This document shows, in pieces, positions 8,314 to 16,667 of a DNA stretch of 64,000 nucleotides. How positions within the stretch are numbered: the stretch's first letter is position 1; each line of letters starts with the position of its first letter. Both the position numbers and the translations under genes were made by a program. This DNA comes from Thalassotalea insulae. Its GTDB lineage: Bacteria; Pseudomonadota; Gammaproteobacteria; Enterobacterales; Alteromonadaceae. The stretch spans positions 4,154,001 to 4,218,000 of the forward strand of contig NZ_BSST01000001.1 of assembly GCF_030161395.1 (NCBI RefSeq), written 5' to 3'. The notes under the pieces were generated by a model that was not told where the DNA came from, ran no database searches, and saw only the letters and a list, made by a program, of their open reading frames with translations.

Positions 8314-9342
8314 ATGACCACATTAACCATTACCAGACCTGATGATTGGCATGTTCACTTGCGCGATGGTGCCGTGTTAAAAAACACTGTAGCAGATATT
8401 AGTCGTTATTTTGGCCGAGCGATCATCATGCCAAACTTAGTGCCGCCAGTGACTAATGTTGAATTAGCAACACAATATCATCAGCGGATCATGGCGGAAA
8501 ATCCGCAAGCTCATTTTACCCCATTGATGGTGTTATACCTTACCGATGATACCAGTGCGGATGATATTAAAGCAGCTAAAGCAAGCGGATTGGTTTACGC
8601 GGCAAAGTTATATCCGGCTGGTGCAACCACTAATTCTTCATCGGGTGTCACTGACATTAATAATATTAAAGATGTATTAGCCGCGATGCAGGCAGAAGAA
8701 ATGCCATTATTAGTGCATGGCGAAGTTACTAGTCATGATATTGATATTTTTGATCGTGAAGCGGTTTTCATTGAGACTATTTTAACGCCATTGGTTAAGC
8801 AATTCCCACAGCTAAAAGTAGTACTTGAGCATATCACCACGAAACAGGCAGTAGATTTTGTTAATCAAGCCAGTGATAACGTTGCCGCAACGATTACCGC
8901 TCATCATTTGTTATTTAACCGTAATCACATGCTTGTTGGCGGTATTCGTCCACATTATTTTTGTTTGCCTATATTAAAACGTAATATTCATCAGCAAGCG
9001 TTAATCGACGCAGCTACCAGTGGTTGTGCTAAATTCTTTTTAGGTACAGATTCAGCACCACATGCCCAGCAGGCAAAAGAAACTGCCTGTGGCTGTGCTG
9101 GTTGTTATACCGCCCATGCAGCGATTGAGCTTTATGCAGAAGCGTTTGAACAAGCTGGTGCACTTGATAAATTAGAAGCATTTGCCAGTTTAAATGGCCC
9201 AGCTTTTTATAACTTACCGGTGAACCAGGATACCATCACGTTAGAAAAATCATCATGGCCAGTGCCAGAGTTGATGGAATTTGGTGCTGATCAAGTGGTA
9301 CCGATCAGGGCAAATGAAACCATTGCATGGCAAGTAAAATAA
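8314..9342 (+). CDS. pyrC: Dihydroorotase
   Basis: 342 residues, class II homodimeric dihydroorotase, which closes carbamoyl-aspartate to dihydroorotate in pyrimidine synthesis. Metal and active-site elements visible: HVH in RPDDWHVHLRDG (residues 13-15), the carboxylated lysine candidate in AAKLYPAGAT (about 96), the histidines of VHGEV and LEHITT, and the aspartate of LGTDSAPH. The gene is followed nine bases later by a PTPS-fold gene with its own strong AAGGAG, suggesting an operon pyrC-PTPS-M23. Confidence 0.97.
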   Translation: MTTLTITRPDDWHVHLRDGAVLKNTVADISRYFGRAIIMPNLVPPVTNVELATQYHQRIMAENPQAHFTPLMVLYLTDDTSADDIKAAKASGLVYAAKLYPAGATTNSSSGVTDINNIKDVLAAMQAEEMPLLVHGEVTSHDIDIFDREAVFIETILTPLVKQFPQLKVVLEHITTKQAVDFVNQASDNVAATITAHHLLFNRNHMLVGGIRPHYFCLPILKRNIHQQALIDAATSGCAKFFLGTDSAPHAQQAKETACGCAGCYTAHAAIELYAEAFEQAGALDKLEAFASLNGPAFYNLPVNQDTITLEKSSWPVPELMEFGADQVVPIRANETIAWQVK

Positions 9343-9351
9343 GGAGTATTG

Positions 9352-10233
9352 ATGCAATTATTTGTTAATGATTTAACCGTTATTGATTTTTCCTATTGCT
9401 GTGAGCAGCGCGGTATCGTTGGGGAAAGCTGGATTGTTGACGTCTTGCTTGACGGCTCACTCAATGAAATGAGCATGGTGCTGGATTTTGCTGTGGTTAA
9501 AAAGCAAATTAAAGCGATAATTGATCAGGCGGTCGATCATAAGTTGCTCTTACCGATAAAAAGTGATGCGGTACGGGTAAGCAACTCGACTCATCATCAG
9601 GCACATGAATATGTCGATTTGCGCGCGAAACGTGCGAGTTATTTTTTACAATCACCGAGTTGTGCATTTGCCAAGATAGACGCTGAGACTATTTCATTAG
9701 CTTCTGTCACTGAGCATTTAACAAAAATTATTTTGCAACAATTACCACAAAATGTTCAAGGACTTAAATTAACTTTGCGTCCAGAGAACATTGACGGCGA
9801 TTTTTATCATTATACTCATGGCCTAAAATTGCATGACGGTAATTGTCAGCGGATCGCTCATGGGCATAGATCAAAAATTAATTTATCAAAAAATGATGAA
9901 CGTTCAAAAGATCTGGAATTTTTTTGGTGTAACCGTTGGCAGGATATCTATATTGCGTCAGAAGATGATCGTGTCGAGAAACAAGAAATTGAACTCTCAG
10001 CTGCAGCCATGCAAGATTTGACACCCGATCATCAATTTTTTGCCTATAACGCACCTCAAGGGAAATTTGATATTGCAGTACACAGTAATGTGTTAGAAGT
10101 TGTTGATTGTGATTCTACTGTTGAATTACTCGCAGACTATATTGCCCGTCAACTTAAACAACAGCAGCCATCTCAATCATTTACCGTTATTGCCTATGAA
10201 GGTGTCGGTAAAGGAGCGATAGCCAGTGCTTAG
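9352..10233 (+). CDS. Tandem 6-pyruvoyl-tetrahydropterin synthase-fold protein
   Basis: 293 residues if started at ATG 9352, which has AAGGAG five bases before the G of GATG; a TTG one codon earlier is too close to it. Two PTPS-like halves are visible. The first has the pattern VIDFSYCCEQRGIVGESW, then MVLDFAVVKKQIKAIIDQAVDHKLL, matching the QueD core. The second has a HGLKLHDGNCQ...HGH segment (metal histidines and catalytic-type Cys) and ends FTVIAYEGVGKG, like the PTPS C-terminal glutamate motif. The zinc histidines look complete only in the second half. True QueD is about 120 residues, so this is a duplicated or fused relative of uncertain reaction. It overlaps the next gene by 8 bases. 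Confidence 0.7.
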   Translation: MQLFVNDLTVIDFSYCCEQRGIVGESWIVDVLLDGSLNEMSMVLDFAVVKKQIKAIIDQAVDHKLLLPIKSDAVRVSNSTHHQAHEYVDLRAKRASYFLQSPSCAFAKIDAETISLASVTEHLTKIILQQLPQNVQGLKLTLRPENIDGDFYHYTHGLKLHDGNCQRIAHGHRSKINLSKNDERSKDLEFFWCNRWQDIYIASEDDRVEKQEIELSAAAMQDLTPDHQFFAYNAPQGKFDIAVHSNVLEVVDCDSTVELLADYIARQLKQQQPSQSFTVIAYEGVGKGAIASA

Positions 10234-11038
10234 AACCATTATATCTACTGCATTATTAGTGACATCTTGCTCTTTGTTTGCGCAAGTTACGCTCTCAGGG
10301 GACATTACCCAGGGAAGTTTAGTCATTGGTAAAGCAGCCGATGCGGATAGAGTGACTTTTGACGGTAAGGTGTTGGCGCTATCGGCACAAGGTGATTTTG
10401 TTTTTGGCTTTAGTCGTGATGATAACAAAAGTCATCAGTTAATTATCACGTATGCAAATGGTAAAACAGAAAGCAAAACGTTAACGCCGACTAAGCGTGA
10501 TTATCAAATTCAACGGGTTGAAGGCATAGCGAAAAAGATCATGAATCCAGATCCAAAAGCCGTCGCTCGAGCGAAAAACGATAGTCGCCAGGTTAAACAG
10601 GCGCGAAGCCAGTTAAGCGCTAATACCGCATTTACTAAAGGCTTTGTTGCACCAATTGATGGTGTGATCACAGGAGTATATGGTTCGCAACGCTTTTATA
10701 ATGGTAAGCCAAAAAGTCCACATTATGGCTTAGATTATGCCGGCAATACCGGCGATCCGGTCAAAGCGCCTGCTGATGGCATCGTTTCTTTATTTGTCCC
10801 AGACATGTTTTATTCTGGTGGTACTATGATTATTGATCATGGCCACGGTGTTAACTCAACGTTTTTGCATTTAAGTGATGCTTATGTCAATGTGGGAGAT
10901 AAGGTTACACAAGGTCAGGTCGTTGCGGCTGTCGGTTCGAGTGGCAGGGCGACTGGCCCTCATTTAGACTGGCGCATTAACTGGTTTCAGGTGCGATTAG
11001 ACCCGGCGTTAGCATTAAAGTTAACCCCGTTAAAATAG
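10226..11038 (+). CDS. Secreted M23-family (LytM) peptidase
   Basis: 270 residues starting at GTG 10226, with AAGGAG eight bases upstream, inside the end of the previous gene. A signal peptide (about 1-19, ending CSLFAQ) precedes an N-terminal beta domain and a LytM domain from about residue 140. Zinc ligands are present: His and Asp of PHYGLDYA, and the final histidine of GPHLDW, with HL in TFLHLSD. It probably cleaves peptidoglycan cross-links in the periplasm or is a cell-envelope factor. Nothing ties it to the T6SS locus, since it belongs to the pyrC operon. Confidence 0.9.
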   Translation: MLRTIISTALLVTSCSLFAQVTLSGDITQGSLVIGKAADADRVTFDGKVLALSAQGDFVFGFSRDDNKSHQLIITYANGKTESKTLTPTKRDYQIQRVEGIAKKIMNPDPKAVARAKNDSRQVKQARSQLSANTAFTKGFVAPIDGVITGVYGSQRFYNGKPKSPHYGLDYAGNTGDPVKAPADGIVSLFVPDMFYSGGTMIIDHGHGVNSTFLHLSDAYVNVGDKVTQGQVVAAVGSSGRATGPHLDWRINWFQVRLDPALALKLTPLK

Positions 11039-11070
11039 TTCTAACTACATAGTCATTATAACGAGGTGTT

Positions 11071-11868
11071 ATGATAAAAAGTTACCTGAAAACAGTTAGT
11101 TATTGGTGTATTTTTTGCTGTTTCACCTCCGTTTCCTATGCACAAACTGAAGCCTTATCTGTTGGCTGGGAGCTTTGGTATCCATATCAATATCATAATA
11201 ATAAACAGCAACTTGTTGGTTTAGACTTTGATATTTTTAATGCCATTGTTAAACAGGCAGATCTTAAAGTGACTTACACAGAGCTACCATGGAAACGCCA
11301 TCTGCAATATATTAAATCTGGAAAAATGGATGTTGCTATGGGCGCATCTTTTACCGAAGAACGTCAGCAATATGCGTATTTCACCCAAGCGTATCGAACT
11401 GAATCGGTTCGACTTTTTGTTAAAAAAGGCAACGCCCAAAATATCCAGTTAACATCATTAGCACAGTTATCGACAAGCAATTATATGATAGGTGTTGAAG
11501 GCGGTTATTATTATGGCATGGATTACCAAGAGCTGATTAAAACAGCTGCGTTTCAATCACACATAACTGAAGTTATCGATTTAGAACAAAACGTAGATTT
11601 GTTAATGAAAGGATTTATCGATGGCTTTTTAGTCGATCCGATCACATTAACGGCGTTTGCTGAAAAATATAAGTTACAAGATGAATTCGAAGCACATTCA
11701 TTAGCCATTTATCAAGATGATATTTTTATCATGCTGAGCAAACAATCACTTGATCAGGCGATGCTGGAAAAATTTAATAATGCTATATCGACATTAAAAG
11801 CAAATGGCACAATAGATAAAATTAACCGTCGCTGGTCTAAGTTATTAAAAGATGACAAATTACTTTAG
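11071..11868 (+). CDS. Periplasmic solute-binding protein, SBP_bac_3 family
   Basis: 265 residues. A signal peptide ending VSYAQ is followed by a polar-amino-acid-type binding fold: LSVGWELWYPYQYH, VGLDFDIFNAIVKQA, then LPWKRHLQYIKSGKMDVAMGASFTEER, the usual order of the first lobe. No ABC transporter permease or ATPase gene is adjacent, so it may be an orphan receptor or part of a signalling system, as is common in Alteromonadales. Ribosome-binding site GAGG lies just upstream of the ATG. The ligand cannot be inferred. Confidence 0.85.
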   Translation: MIKSYLKTVSYWCIFCCFTSVSYAQTEALSVGWELWYPYQYHNNKQQLVGLDFDIFNAIVKQADLKVTYTELPWKRHLQYIKSGKMDVAMGASFTEERQQYAYFTQAYRTESVRLFVKKGNAQNIQLTSLAQLSTSNYMIGVEGGYYYGMDYQELIKTAAFQSHITEVIDLEQNVDLLMKGFIDGFLVDPITLTAFAEKYKLQDEFEAHSLAIYQDDIFIMLSKQSLDQAMLEKFNNAISTLKANGTIDKINRRWSKLLKDDKLL

Positions 11869-12199
11869 AAGCTTTGTTATTAATAACGTTAATATAAACA
11901 CTGCAAATTTTAAGTTCTGCGTATCATAACAGGGAAAACCTTCCTAGATTTCACACACTCCACTAAATCCTATACTCTTCAGTATCGGACATAGCGTAAT
12001 GATGTATATGTAATGCACACAATGTGTATTGTTTAACCAATTGATATCTATTGATTTATCGTGCGCTACGTAAAATCTGATAAGTTTTGTGGGTACTTGG
12101 TCACTAAATTTCACGTAGCTGCACGTTATATTTAACCGTTAAAAAGCTTAAAGCCTTTTATTTATTGGTTTGTGAGAGAAATTCACTAAAAACGAATGA
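11869..12199. other. Intergenic stretch before the recombinase gene
   Basis: 331 bases without an ORF. It contains a short palindrome GTTATTAATAAC and a weak AAAGC/GCTTT hairpin near 12140-12160 that could end the recombinase transcript. No tRNA end or convincing attachment site is seen, although it would be one place to look for the left end of an integrated element. Confidence 0.4.
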
Positions 12200-13441
12200 T
12201 CAGTTTACTTTTCTTTGTTTGCCACTTTCTGCACGCATTTTATTCTCTGACTGAACGTAAACAGTATCTGTAGTTGCCATGCTGGCATGGCCTAAATCTT
12301 CCGATAAGTCTTTTAATGATCGGCCTCGTTCAATCTCCATACTAGCGCCAGTATGACGAAGCCAGTGAGTCGTAGCTTCTTTTAGTTTAATCGCCTTATT
12401 TTCACCTTCACTAGCTCTCATTCGTTCATATGCTTTGTTAAATATATCTTGTACCAAACGTCTTAAATGTCTAGAAGTCATTCCTCCTTGACCACGTATT
12501 TTTTCAACCAAGACATTGTTTTCACCATTAGTCGGTAAAGACGTAAGCCCACGTGATAATCGATAACGTTGGATGAACGGAATAAAGTCCGGCGGTACTG
12601 TGGTATCTCTTAACTTTCTACCTTTACCAAATATTTTGAGCCACCAGTTGTTATCTTCATCTTGCCAAAAATGTCCCATAAGTGGTGACCAATTTTCCCG
12701 TTCTGAAAGTTCGGAAATCCGTAGAAATAAAGTTTTCAATGCTGCAATAACAAATAAATTTCTTTCGTATAACGGATCTGAGTCAGCCATTTCGATCGCT
12801 GTTTCTAATAAATATTCCCATTGCTCACCAGAAAGCCTTTTAACTTCTTTCACTTGAGCATCAGTTATAAAGTGTTTGCAATCTTTCTTCGCAATTTGAG
12901 CTGGATTGCCATAGCAATATTCTTCACCCATTAGATAGGTATAAAACACAATGACGCCAGTAAATGTAGAAGTTAACGTCTGTTGAGACGGACGATATTT
13001 TTTCTTATCAACTGCTTTATCTTTTTGACTTTTAGGTGGTTGAATTTTAAATGGACGCCATGATTCGTTGGCAACAAAGTAACTATTTTCTAATTTGAAG
13101 CGTTCTTGATTGCTCGTGCCAATCCAGGTTACTGGTGGTTTCCAGCAAAAGTCTGCGTAATCTAAAATATCTGATTTGCGATATTCATCAATTGGAGATT
13201 GTTTAATTAAAAGCGCCCAAAGAATAAACTTTTCGACTTCATTTCTGAATCTGTCATAGGTATGAATTGATTTATTACGGCCTGTATATTCAAGGAAAGA
13301 TTTTCCCCATTGCCATAAAGTTTTACTCCAGGAATGACCTGTATTTTCCAGGTACTTTTCTAAGCCTGGATAATTAGAAAAATCAAACTCTTTTAATTCG
13401 GCATATGTTGGATACAAAGGAGAAAGTTTTAAGCGAGACAT
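12200..13441 (-). CDS. Tyrosine recombinase/phage-type integrase
   Basis: 413 residues from ATG 13441; a GTG four codons further upstream is possible, and neither has a clear ribosome-binding site. The N-terminal half is a core-binding (SAM-like) domain. The C-terminal catalytic domain has Arg in TLFLRISELSE, the HxxR box in THWLRHTGAS, the GHASMATTDTVY segment with His and the nucleophile Tyr. The set appears complete, so the enzyme may be active. Length and sequence differ from XerC/D and from integron IntI. It sits at the left border of the T6SS island and may have mobilised it, but no attachment sites were identified. Confidence 0.88.
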   Translation of the reverse strand: MSRLKLSPLYPTYAELKEFDFSNYPGLEKYLENTGHSWSKTLWQWGKSFLEYTGRNKSIHTYDRFRNEVEKFILWALLIKQSPIDEYRKSDILDYADFCWKPPVTWIGTSNQERFKLENSYFVANESWRPFKIQPPKSQKDKAVDKKKYRPSQQTLTSTFTGVIVFYTYLMGEEYCYGNPAQIAKKDCKHFITDAQVKEVKRLSGEQWEYLLETAIEMADSDPLYERNLFVIAALKTLFLRISELSERENWSPLMGHFWQDEDNNWWLKIFGKGRKLRDTTVPPDFIPFIQRYRLSRGLTSLPTNGENNVLVEKIRGQGGMTSRHLRRLVQDIFNKAYERMRASEGENKAIKLKEATTHWLRHTGASMEIERGRSLKDLSEDLGHASMATTDTVYVQSENKMRAESGKQRKVN

Positions 13442-13663
13442 AATAAAAAACACTTAAAATTAGTAAGTTGGCTTAATATATACATTAATTCCCATTATGT
13501 CCAATACTAGAATTGTTGGTTCTATACTTAGCCATAGGCAATACTTAATCTATTTACTCCACTAATTTGTATTTTACATCAACACCCAAGTGTTCATCGT
13601 TAATCATAGACTTCAATCTGTCGTTATTTAAAACACGTAATACTGTATCGAATATTTGTCCGC

Positions 13664-13706
13664 ACTTGGTACACCACCGTACATACAACAGATGTACAGA
13701 CCAAGT
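13664..13706. repeat. Nested inverted repeat upstream of the recombinase
   Basis: ACTTGGT (13664-13670) pairs with ACCAAGT (13700-13706), and inside it GTACAT (13679-13684) pairs with ATGTAC (13692-13697). It lies in the 343-bp gap between the recombinase start and the small ORF at 13785. It could be a recombinase binding site or operator. The remainder of this gap shows nothing I recognise. Confidence 0.55.
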
Positions 13707-13784
13707 ATCATGTGAAACATCGTTCATACTGGAATTTCAATAACGAAGTTCGGTAATGGATAAACCAAGGGATAAGCAAAAACC

Positions 13785-13967
13785 ATGAAACTAATCACGA
13801 AAAAAACTCAACAAATTTGCAAGCTGGCTGCTGGACTTTGTGCATTCACATTGCTCGCACCTGTTACCGCTCTGGCGGCTGACCGCTTAAGTTATAGCTA
13901 CTTACAAGAATGTGATACACAGTACGGTTATGCACAATACATCCAAAGAACAAATAGCGGGTGCTGA
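13785..13967 (+). pseudogene. Truncated secreted or outer-membrane protein, N-terminal fragment
   Basis: 60 codons with AAGGGA upstream of the ATG. The first 32 residues are a clean signal peptide (AAGLCAFTLLAPVTALAAD). The mature part starts RLSYSYLQ, which resembles the first strand of the small beta-barrel proteins of Alteromonadales that begin LSYNY after the signal peptide. After about 12 residues the similarity is lost and the frame stops. This suggests a gene cut by recombination at the island edge. It could instead be a genuine short secreted peptide. Confidence 0.45.
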
Positions 13968-14196
13968 TGTTCAAAAGCTCTCTAGCTATGATTGGTCTGG
14001 TGATCGCAGACGAACTTCAGTAGAGCGCCGAAGTGATATTCGTACGCCAGATACTAGGAGGGTTTCTTTAGTACAATGGATTAGGATGTATATAAAACCA
14101 CGTCTTGGTGTTGATCGGCGAAAGAAGGTTGCTAAACGATCTATGTACGTAGAACCGCTGCTAACACAAGAGGAAATTGAAGCGTTAATCAAATAG
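13912..14196 (+). CDS. Small basic protein with a FliM-N-terminus-like tail, possibly a fragment
   Basis: 94 codons from a GTG without a visible ribosome-binding site; it overlaps the preceding fragment in another frame, so the true 5' end is uncertain. The centre is very basic (GDRRRTSVERRSDIR). The last 14 residues, EPLLTQEEIEALIK, resemble the conserved LLSQDEIDALL peptide at the N-terminus of the flagellar switch protein FliM, which binds phosphorylated CheY. Function unknown; it may be a decayed fusion. Confidence 0.35.
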   Translation: MIHSTVMHNTSKEQIAGADVQKLSSYDWSGDRRRTSVERRSDIRTPDTRRVSLVQWIRMYIKPRLGVDRRKKVAKRSMYVEPLLTQEEIEALIK

Positions 14197-14320
14197 CGTG
14201 CTTTATATCTAACTGATTGAGACGGTATAGATTTTTGTGAAAGTGGCTATTTGTCATAGCAATATCAGTCACTGTACATAATGGTAAACTGACTCGTCTT
14301 CCAGTCTCTTATGGTATTGT

Positions 14321-14533
14321 TCATTTTTCGATAGTTGATGCAGCGTCATGTACATGATTTTTATCATCGAAGTAAACACTGAGTCGAGGCCAATGATTTA
14401 GCCATGATTGACTGATGGTAGGGTGTTGTTCATCCAATCTCTTCGCGAAATACTCTAAGACTTGTTCTGCTTCAGCTAGGATCGAAGCATCATAAACTCT
14501 ATCAGCCCTTGCTCCTGCTAATGCACTAACGCC
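14321..14533 (-). pseudogene. Remnant of an IS256-family (mutator) transposase
   Basis: A 71-codon open stretch on the minus strand lacking a start codon. It reads ILAEAEQVLEYFAKRLDEQH, then PTISQSWLNHWPRLSVYF, the pattern FAEKW...P.ISKSW...W..LS.YF found just before the end of the mutator transposase domain. The expected YTTNAIES segment is degraded to DAASTIEK and a stop follows. No terminal inverted repeats were recognised. The rest of the 14197-14657 gap holds no other supported feature. Confidence 0.55.
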
Positions 14534-14657
14534 TCAATACCGTCGTGGTTTAGGACAGCAAATCAATCTGCGGTTGGTAGTACTATAGAAACTCCCCTTG
14601 CACAAACATAAGCCTTCTATATATTATAAAATAGACATAATCTATAAACCTGCGAAT

Positions 14658-15095
14658 ATGCTAAAGTTTCTCATCTTTTTTCTGGCGTTAATAGCCATAG
14701 GTATTGGGCTGACCTTATCTTTACCCAAATACAAAGTAGAATCAGGTAACCCTGCGGCAAAACATCAATATACGATGGATGTCGATACGTTAAAAACGCC
14801 ATTGCCTATGTCCAGATATTTTTTACGGGGCCCAACGCCGCCAGACGCTCTGTTTGCTTTACGTCTTGGGTTATACAGTAAAGTGCAGCAGGCAACTCAA
14901 TATGCAGAATCTCTATCGCTGGACACCCCAGTTATTGTGGTGAAAGCTATGGATACTCACAGAGACTGGTATATGGTATTTTTAGGACCTTTTGATACCA
15001 TAGAGGCGGCAGAGGAGAAAAAGGACGGATTACAAAAACGACAAATTTCGGCTACACTCATGATCTGGCCCCCAAAACCCGAAAAAGACGAATAA
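14658..15095 (+). CDS. Membrane-anchored SPOR-domain protein
   Basis: 145 residues from ATG 14658; a TTG 20 codons earlier would bury the membrane helix and is less likely. One transmembrane segment (LKFLIFFLALIAIGIGLTL) anchors a periplasmic part. The C-terminal 75 residues (ALRLGLYSKVQQATQYAESL, then DWYMVFLGPFDTIEAAE) follow the SPOR fold, which binds glycan strands stripped of stem peptides. Two bases separate it from the next gene, so they are probably one operon, converging on the T6SS spike operon. Whether it protects the cell wall during T6SS firing or is unrelated is unknown. Confidence 0.7.
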   Translation: MLKFLIFFLALIAIGIGLTLSLPKYKVESGNPAAKHQYTMDVDTLKTPLPMSRYFLRGPTPPDALFALRLGLYSKVQQATQYAESLSLDTPVIVVKAMDTHRDWYMVFLGPFDTIEAAEEKKDGLQKRQISATLMIWPPKPEKDE

Positions 15096-15097
15096 CT

Positions 15098-15688
15098 GTG
15101 AGTTACCTGCCACCACTAAGAAATTACAAGCAAATGGTCCGCGTAATGCGTGACGGTGGTAGTGATACGCTGTCCAAAAAACTAGTTAGCTTTAACCTCG
15201 GTAATGCCTTTGGTGAAAATCCAACCTCGGGATTAGACAGTCTGTTTCCAAATGGTGGCGTTTCCCCTACTCAACTACAAATGCGCACCTTGGATACCAT
15301 GAATCTGCCTAGCTGTACGGCGCGGCGCCCTATTCAAACAGGCCAAGGTGGTTCCTTTGATACCCGATCTAAAACCACTATTTTTCACGATCTAAATCCA
15401 TTTTCTAAAGGGGTTCTTAGCGGTGTGGGCGACGGCACAGCCAGCAACCGACATGATGCGGGTTCTGGCACTAAATTCAGAACACAGCTAAGTCCATTTG
15501 CAGACACCAAAATTGTTTATCAAAATGGGCACAGCACAAGCCATGATGCGCTCATCAATCATCAACCGAGCTCTCGTGACACCACTAGTGCTTCAGCACT
15601 TCATCCTGTACCTTCCCATCTCCCTGATGGTTACCACAAATCGTTTCGACATCGCTCCAGCTCACAATCTGACATTACCCTTAGTTAA
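15098..15688 (+). CDS. Unrecognised protein, partner of the SPOR protein; possibly frameshifted
   Basis: 196 codons from GTG 15098, two bases after the SPOR gene stop, so likely translationally coupled. The first 130 residues (RNYKQMVRVMRDGGSDTLSK, NAFGENPTSGLDSLFPNGG) look like a real protein rich in Gly, Ser and Asn with no membrane helix. The last 60 are His/Ser-rich and look like a wrong frame, while the frame ending at 15695 gives a more natural sequence (YLPISLMVTTNRFDIAP, ending LPLVKE). A frameshift near 15500-15540 is therefore possible. No family recognised. Confidence 0.5.
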   Translation: MSYLPPLRNYKQMVRVMRDGGSDTLSKKLVSFNLGNAFGENPTSGLDSLFPNGGVSPTQLQMRTLDTMNLPSCTARRPIQTGQGGSFDTRSKTTIFHDLNPFSKGVLSGVGDGTASNRHDAGSGTKFRTQLSPFADTKIVYQNGHSTSHDALINHQPSSRDTTSASALHPVPSHLPDGYHKSFRHRSSSQSDITLS

Positions 15689-15695
15689 AGAATAA

Positions 15696-16094
15696 CTAAC
15701 CCATAATCATAACTTTGACTTGACTAGGCGTGATGGTTAAACCCGGTGCATTAGGTTCGCTACCATTTTGTCCCGTAACCGAGGTCATGGTTGTCGCCGG
15801 AGCTGCCATAAGCATCACTTTAAAACTACCTAATTCATGTTTTACTGGGCCCATTATCATGCCGGAAATTATACCACCTTCAACTCCTGGCTCATCACCG
15901 TTAGATTCAGGCACCTCCGTCATTAAATTATGGGCAGGCATCGCGTTGATAATGACATTATCAACATTAGGCACTGCGGTATCCGACAACCCTATGTTTG
16001 GGTAAGGAATAGGCACTACAGCCAACGCCACCTGAGTTTTACAAACATCTGGCATGCCCATATGAGTTGCAGTGTTTTGTGTATTAGCGAACAT
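15696..16094 (-). CDS. PAAR-like protein (DUF4150), T6SS spike tip
   Basis: 132 residues. The pattern VCKTQVALAVVPIPYPNIG, then VIINAMPAHNL and the glycine-rich centre GGIISGMIMGPVKHELGS are hallmarks of the DUF4150 branch of PAAR proteins, which cap the VgrG trimer. There is no C-terminal toxin extension, so an effector would be delivered by separate binding, probably with the DUF2169 and pentapeptide proteins encoded upstream. AGGAAAAAGAG precedes the ATG. It is the last gene of the spike operon and converges with the 15098 gene. Confidence 0.85.
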   Translation of the reverse strand: MFANTQNTATHMGMPDVCKTQVALAVVPIPYPNIGLSDTAVPNVDNVIINAMPAHNLMTEVPESNGDEPGVEGGIISGMIMGPVKHELGSFKVMLMAAPATTMTSVTGQNGSEPNAPGLTITPSQVKVMIMG

Positions 16095-16109
16095 CTCTTT
16101 TTCCTATCT

Positions 16110-16637
16110 CTATCCAATGTTTATTCTTTCACCATCGATTCTGACATCATCATCAGCAGTGATAATTTGTTGTTTACCATTGAGTCGCAAAACCCCTTTT
16201 GCTGTGGCAGAAAACTGATTGGCCTGTTGCAACAGATTTTCAGAGTATTGCATTAAAGAATTAAGCCCATTTTGGACTAGGTTGTTCGCCATCAGGGTAA
16301 CGTTGTTGCTGGCCACCAGTTCAAGAGAGTCCAGTGCTTTTACGGAAAGCTCCGGTAATATCCATTGTACGGATTTGTCGCTTTGCATGGTAATTTGTAA
16401 CTGACTATTTGCTCGGGTTAACAACTGGGTAATGACAAATTCTTCATCCAGTTCGATAAAGCTCACCTGATCGGAAAGTTCAGGGTTCACCAGCAAACTT
16501 AGTGCTTTTTTCGCCGGGAACTGATTGTCTATCATCCAGCACTGCTGTTGTTTATCGAATGCGGTAATTTTCCCTATATAGCTGTTTGGCATAGCCTTTG
16601 GGCCTTTTACCTGAGCTAATTTTAAAGAAGATTTCAT
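16110..16637 (-). CDS. DUF3540 domain protein, T6SS-associated
   Basis: 175 residues. The N-terminal half has an OB-like beta pattern (YIGKITAFDKQQQCWMIDNQ) and the C-terminal half ends in GVLRLNGKQQIITADDDVRI, as in DUF3540 proteins found next to DUF4150 and DUF2169 in T6SS clusters. The biochemical role is not established; the gene company suggests help in assembling or loading the spike. GGAGG lies six bases before the ATG. Sixteen bases separate it from the PAAR-like gene. Confidence 0.75.
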   Translation of the reverse strand: MKSSLKLAQVKGPKAMPNSYIGKITAFDKQQQCWMIDNQFPAKKALSLLVNPELSDQVSFIELDEEFVITQLLTRANSQLQITMQSDKSVQWILPELSVKALDSLELVASNNVTLMANNLVQNGLNSLMQYSENLLQQANQFSATAKGVLRLNGKQQIITADDDVRIDGERINIG

Positions 16638-16667
16638 TTTCTGCCTCCATTAAAAGTTTGTATTTTC

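Noticed and set aside
10226..11038. M23 peptidase as a T6SS effector
   Set aside because: It has a Sec signal peptide and is in the pyrC operon, outside the island.
13664..13706. Integron attC site
   Set aside because: No GTTRRRY/RYYYAAC core pair is present and the neighbouring recombinase lacks integron-integrase character.
14549..14563. Sigma-54 promoter for the SPOR gene on the plus strand
   Set aside because: The GG and GC elements are one base too close, a spacing that normally abolishes sigma-54 recognition.
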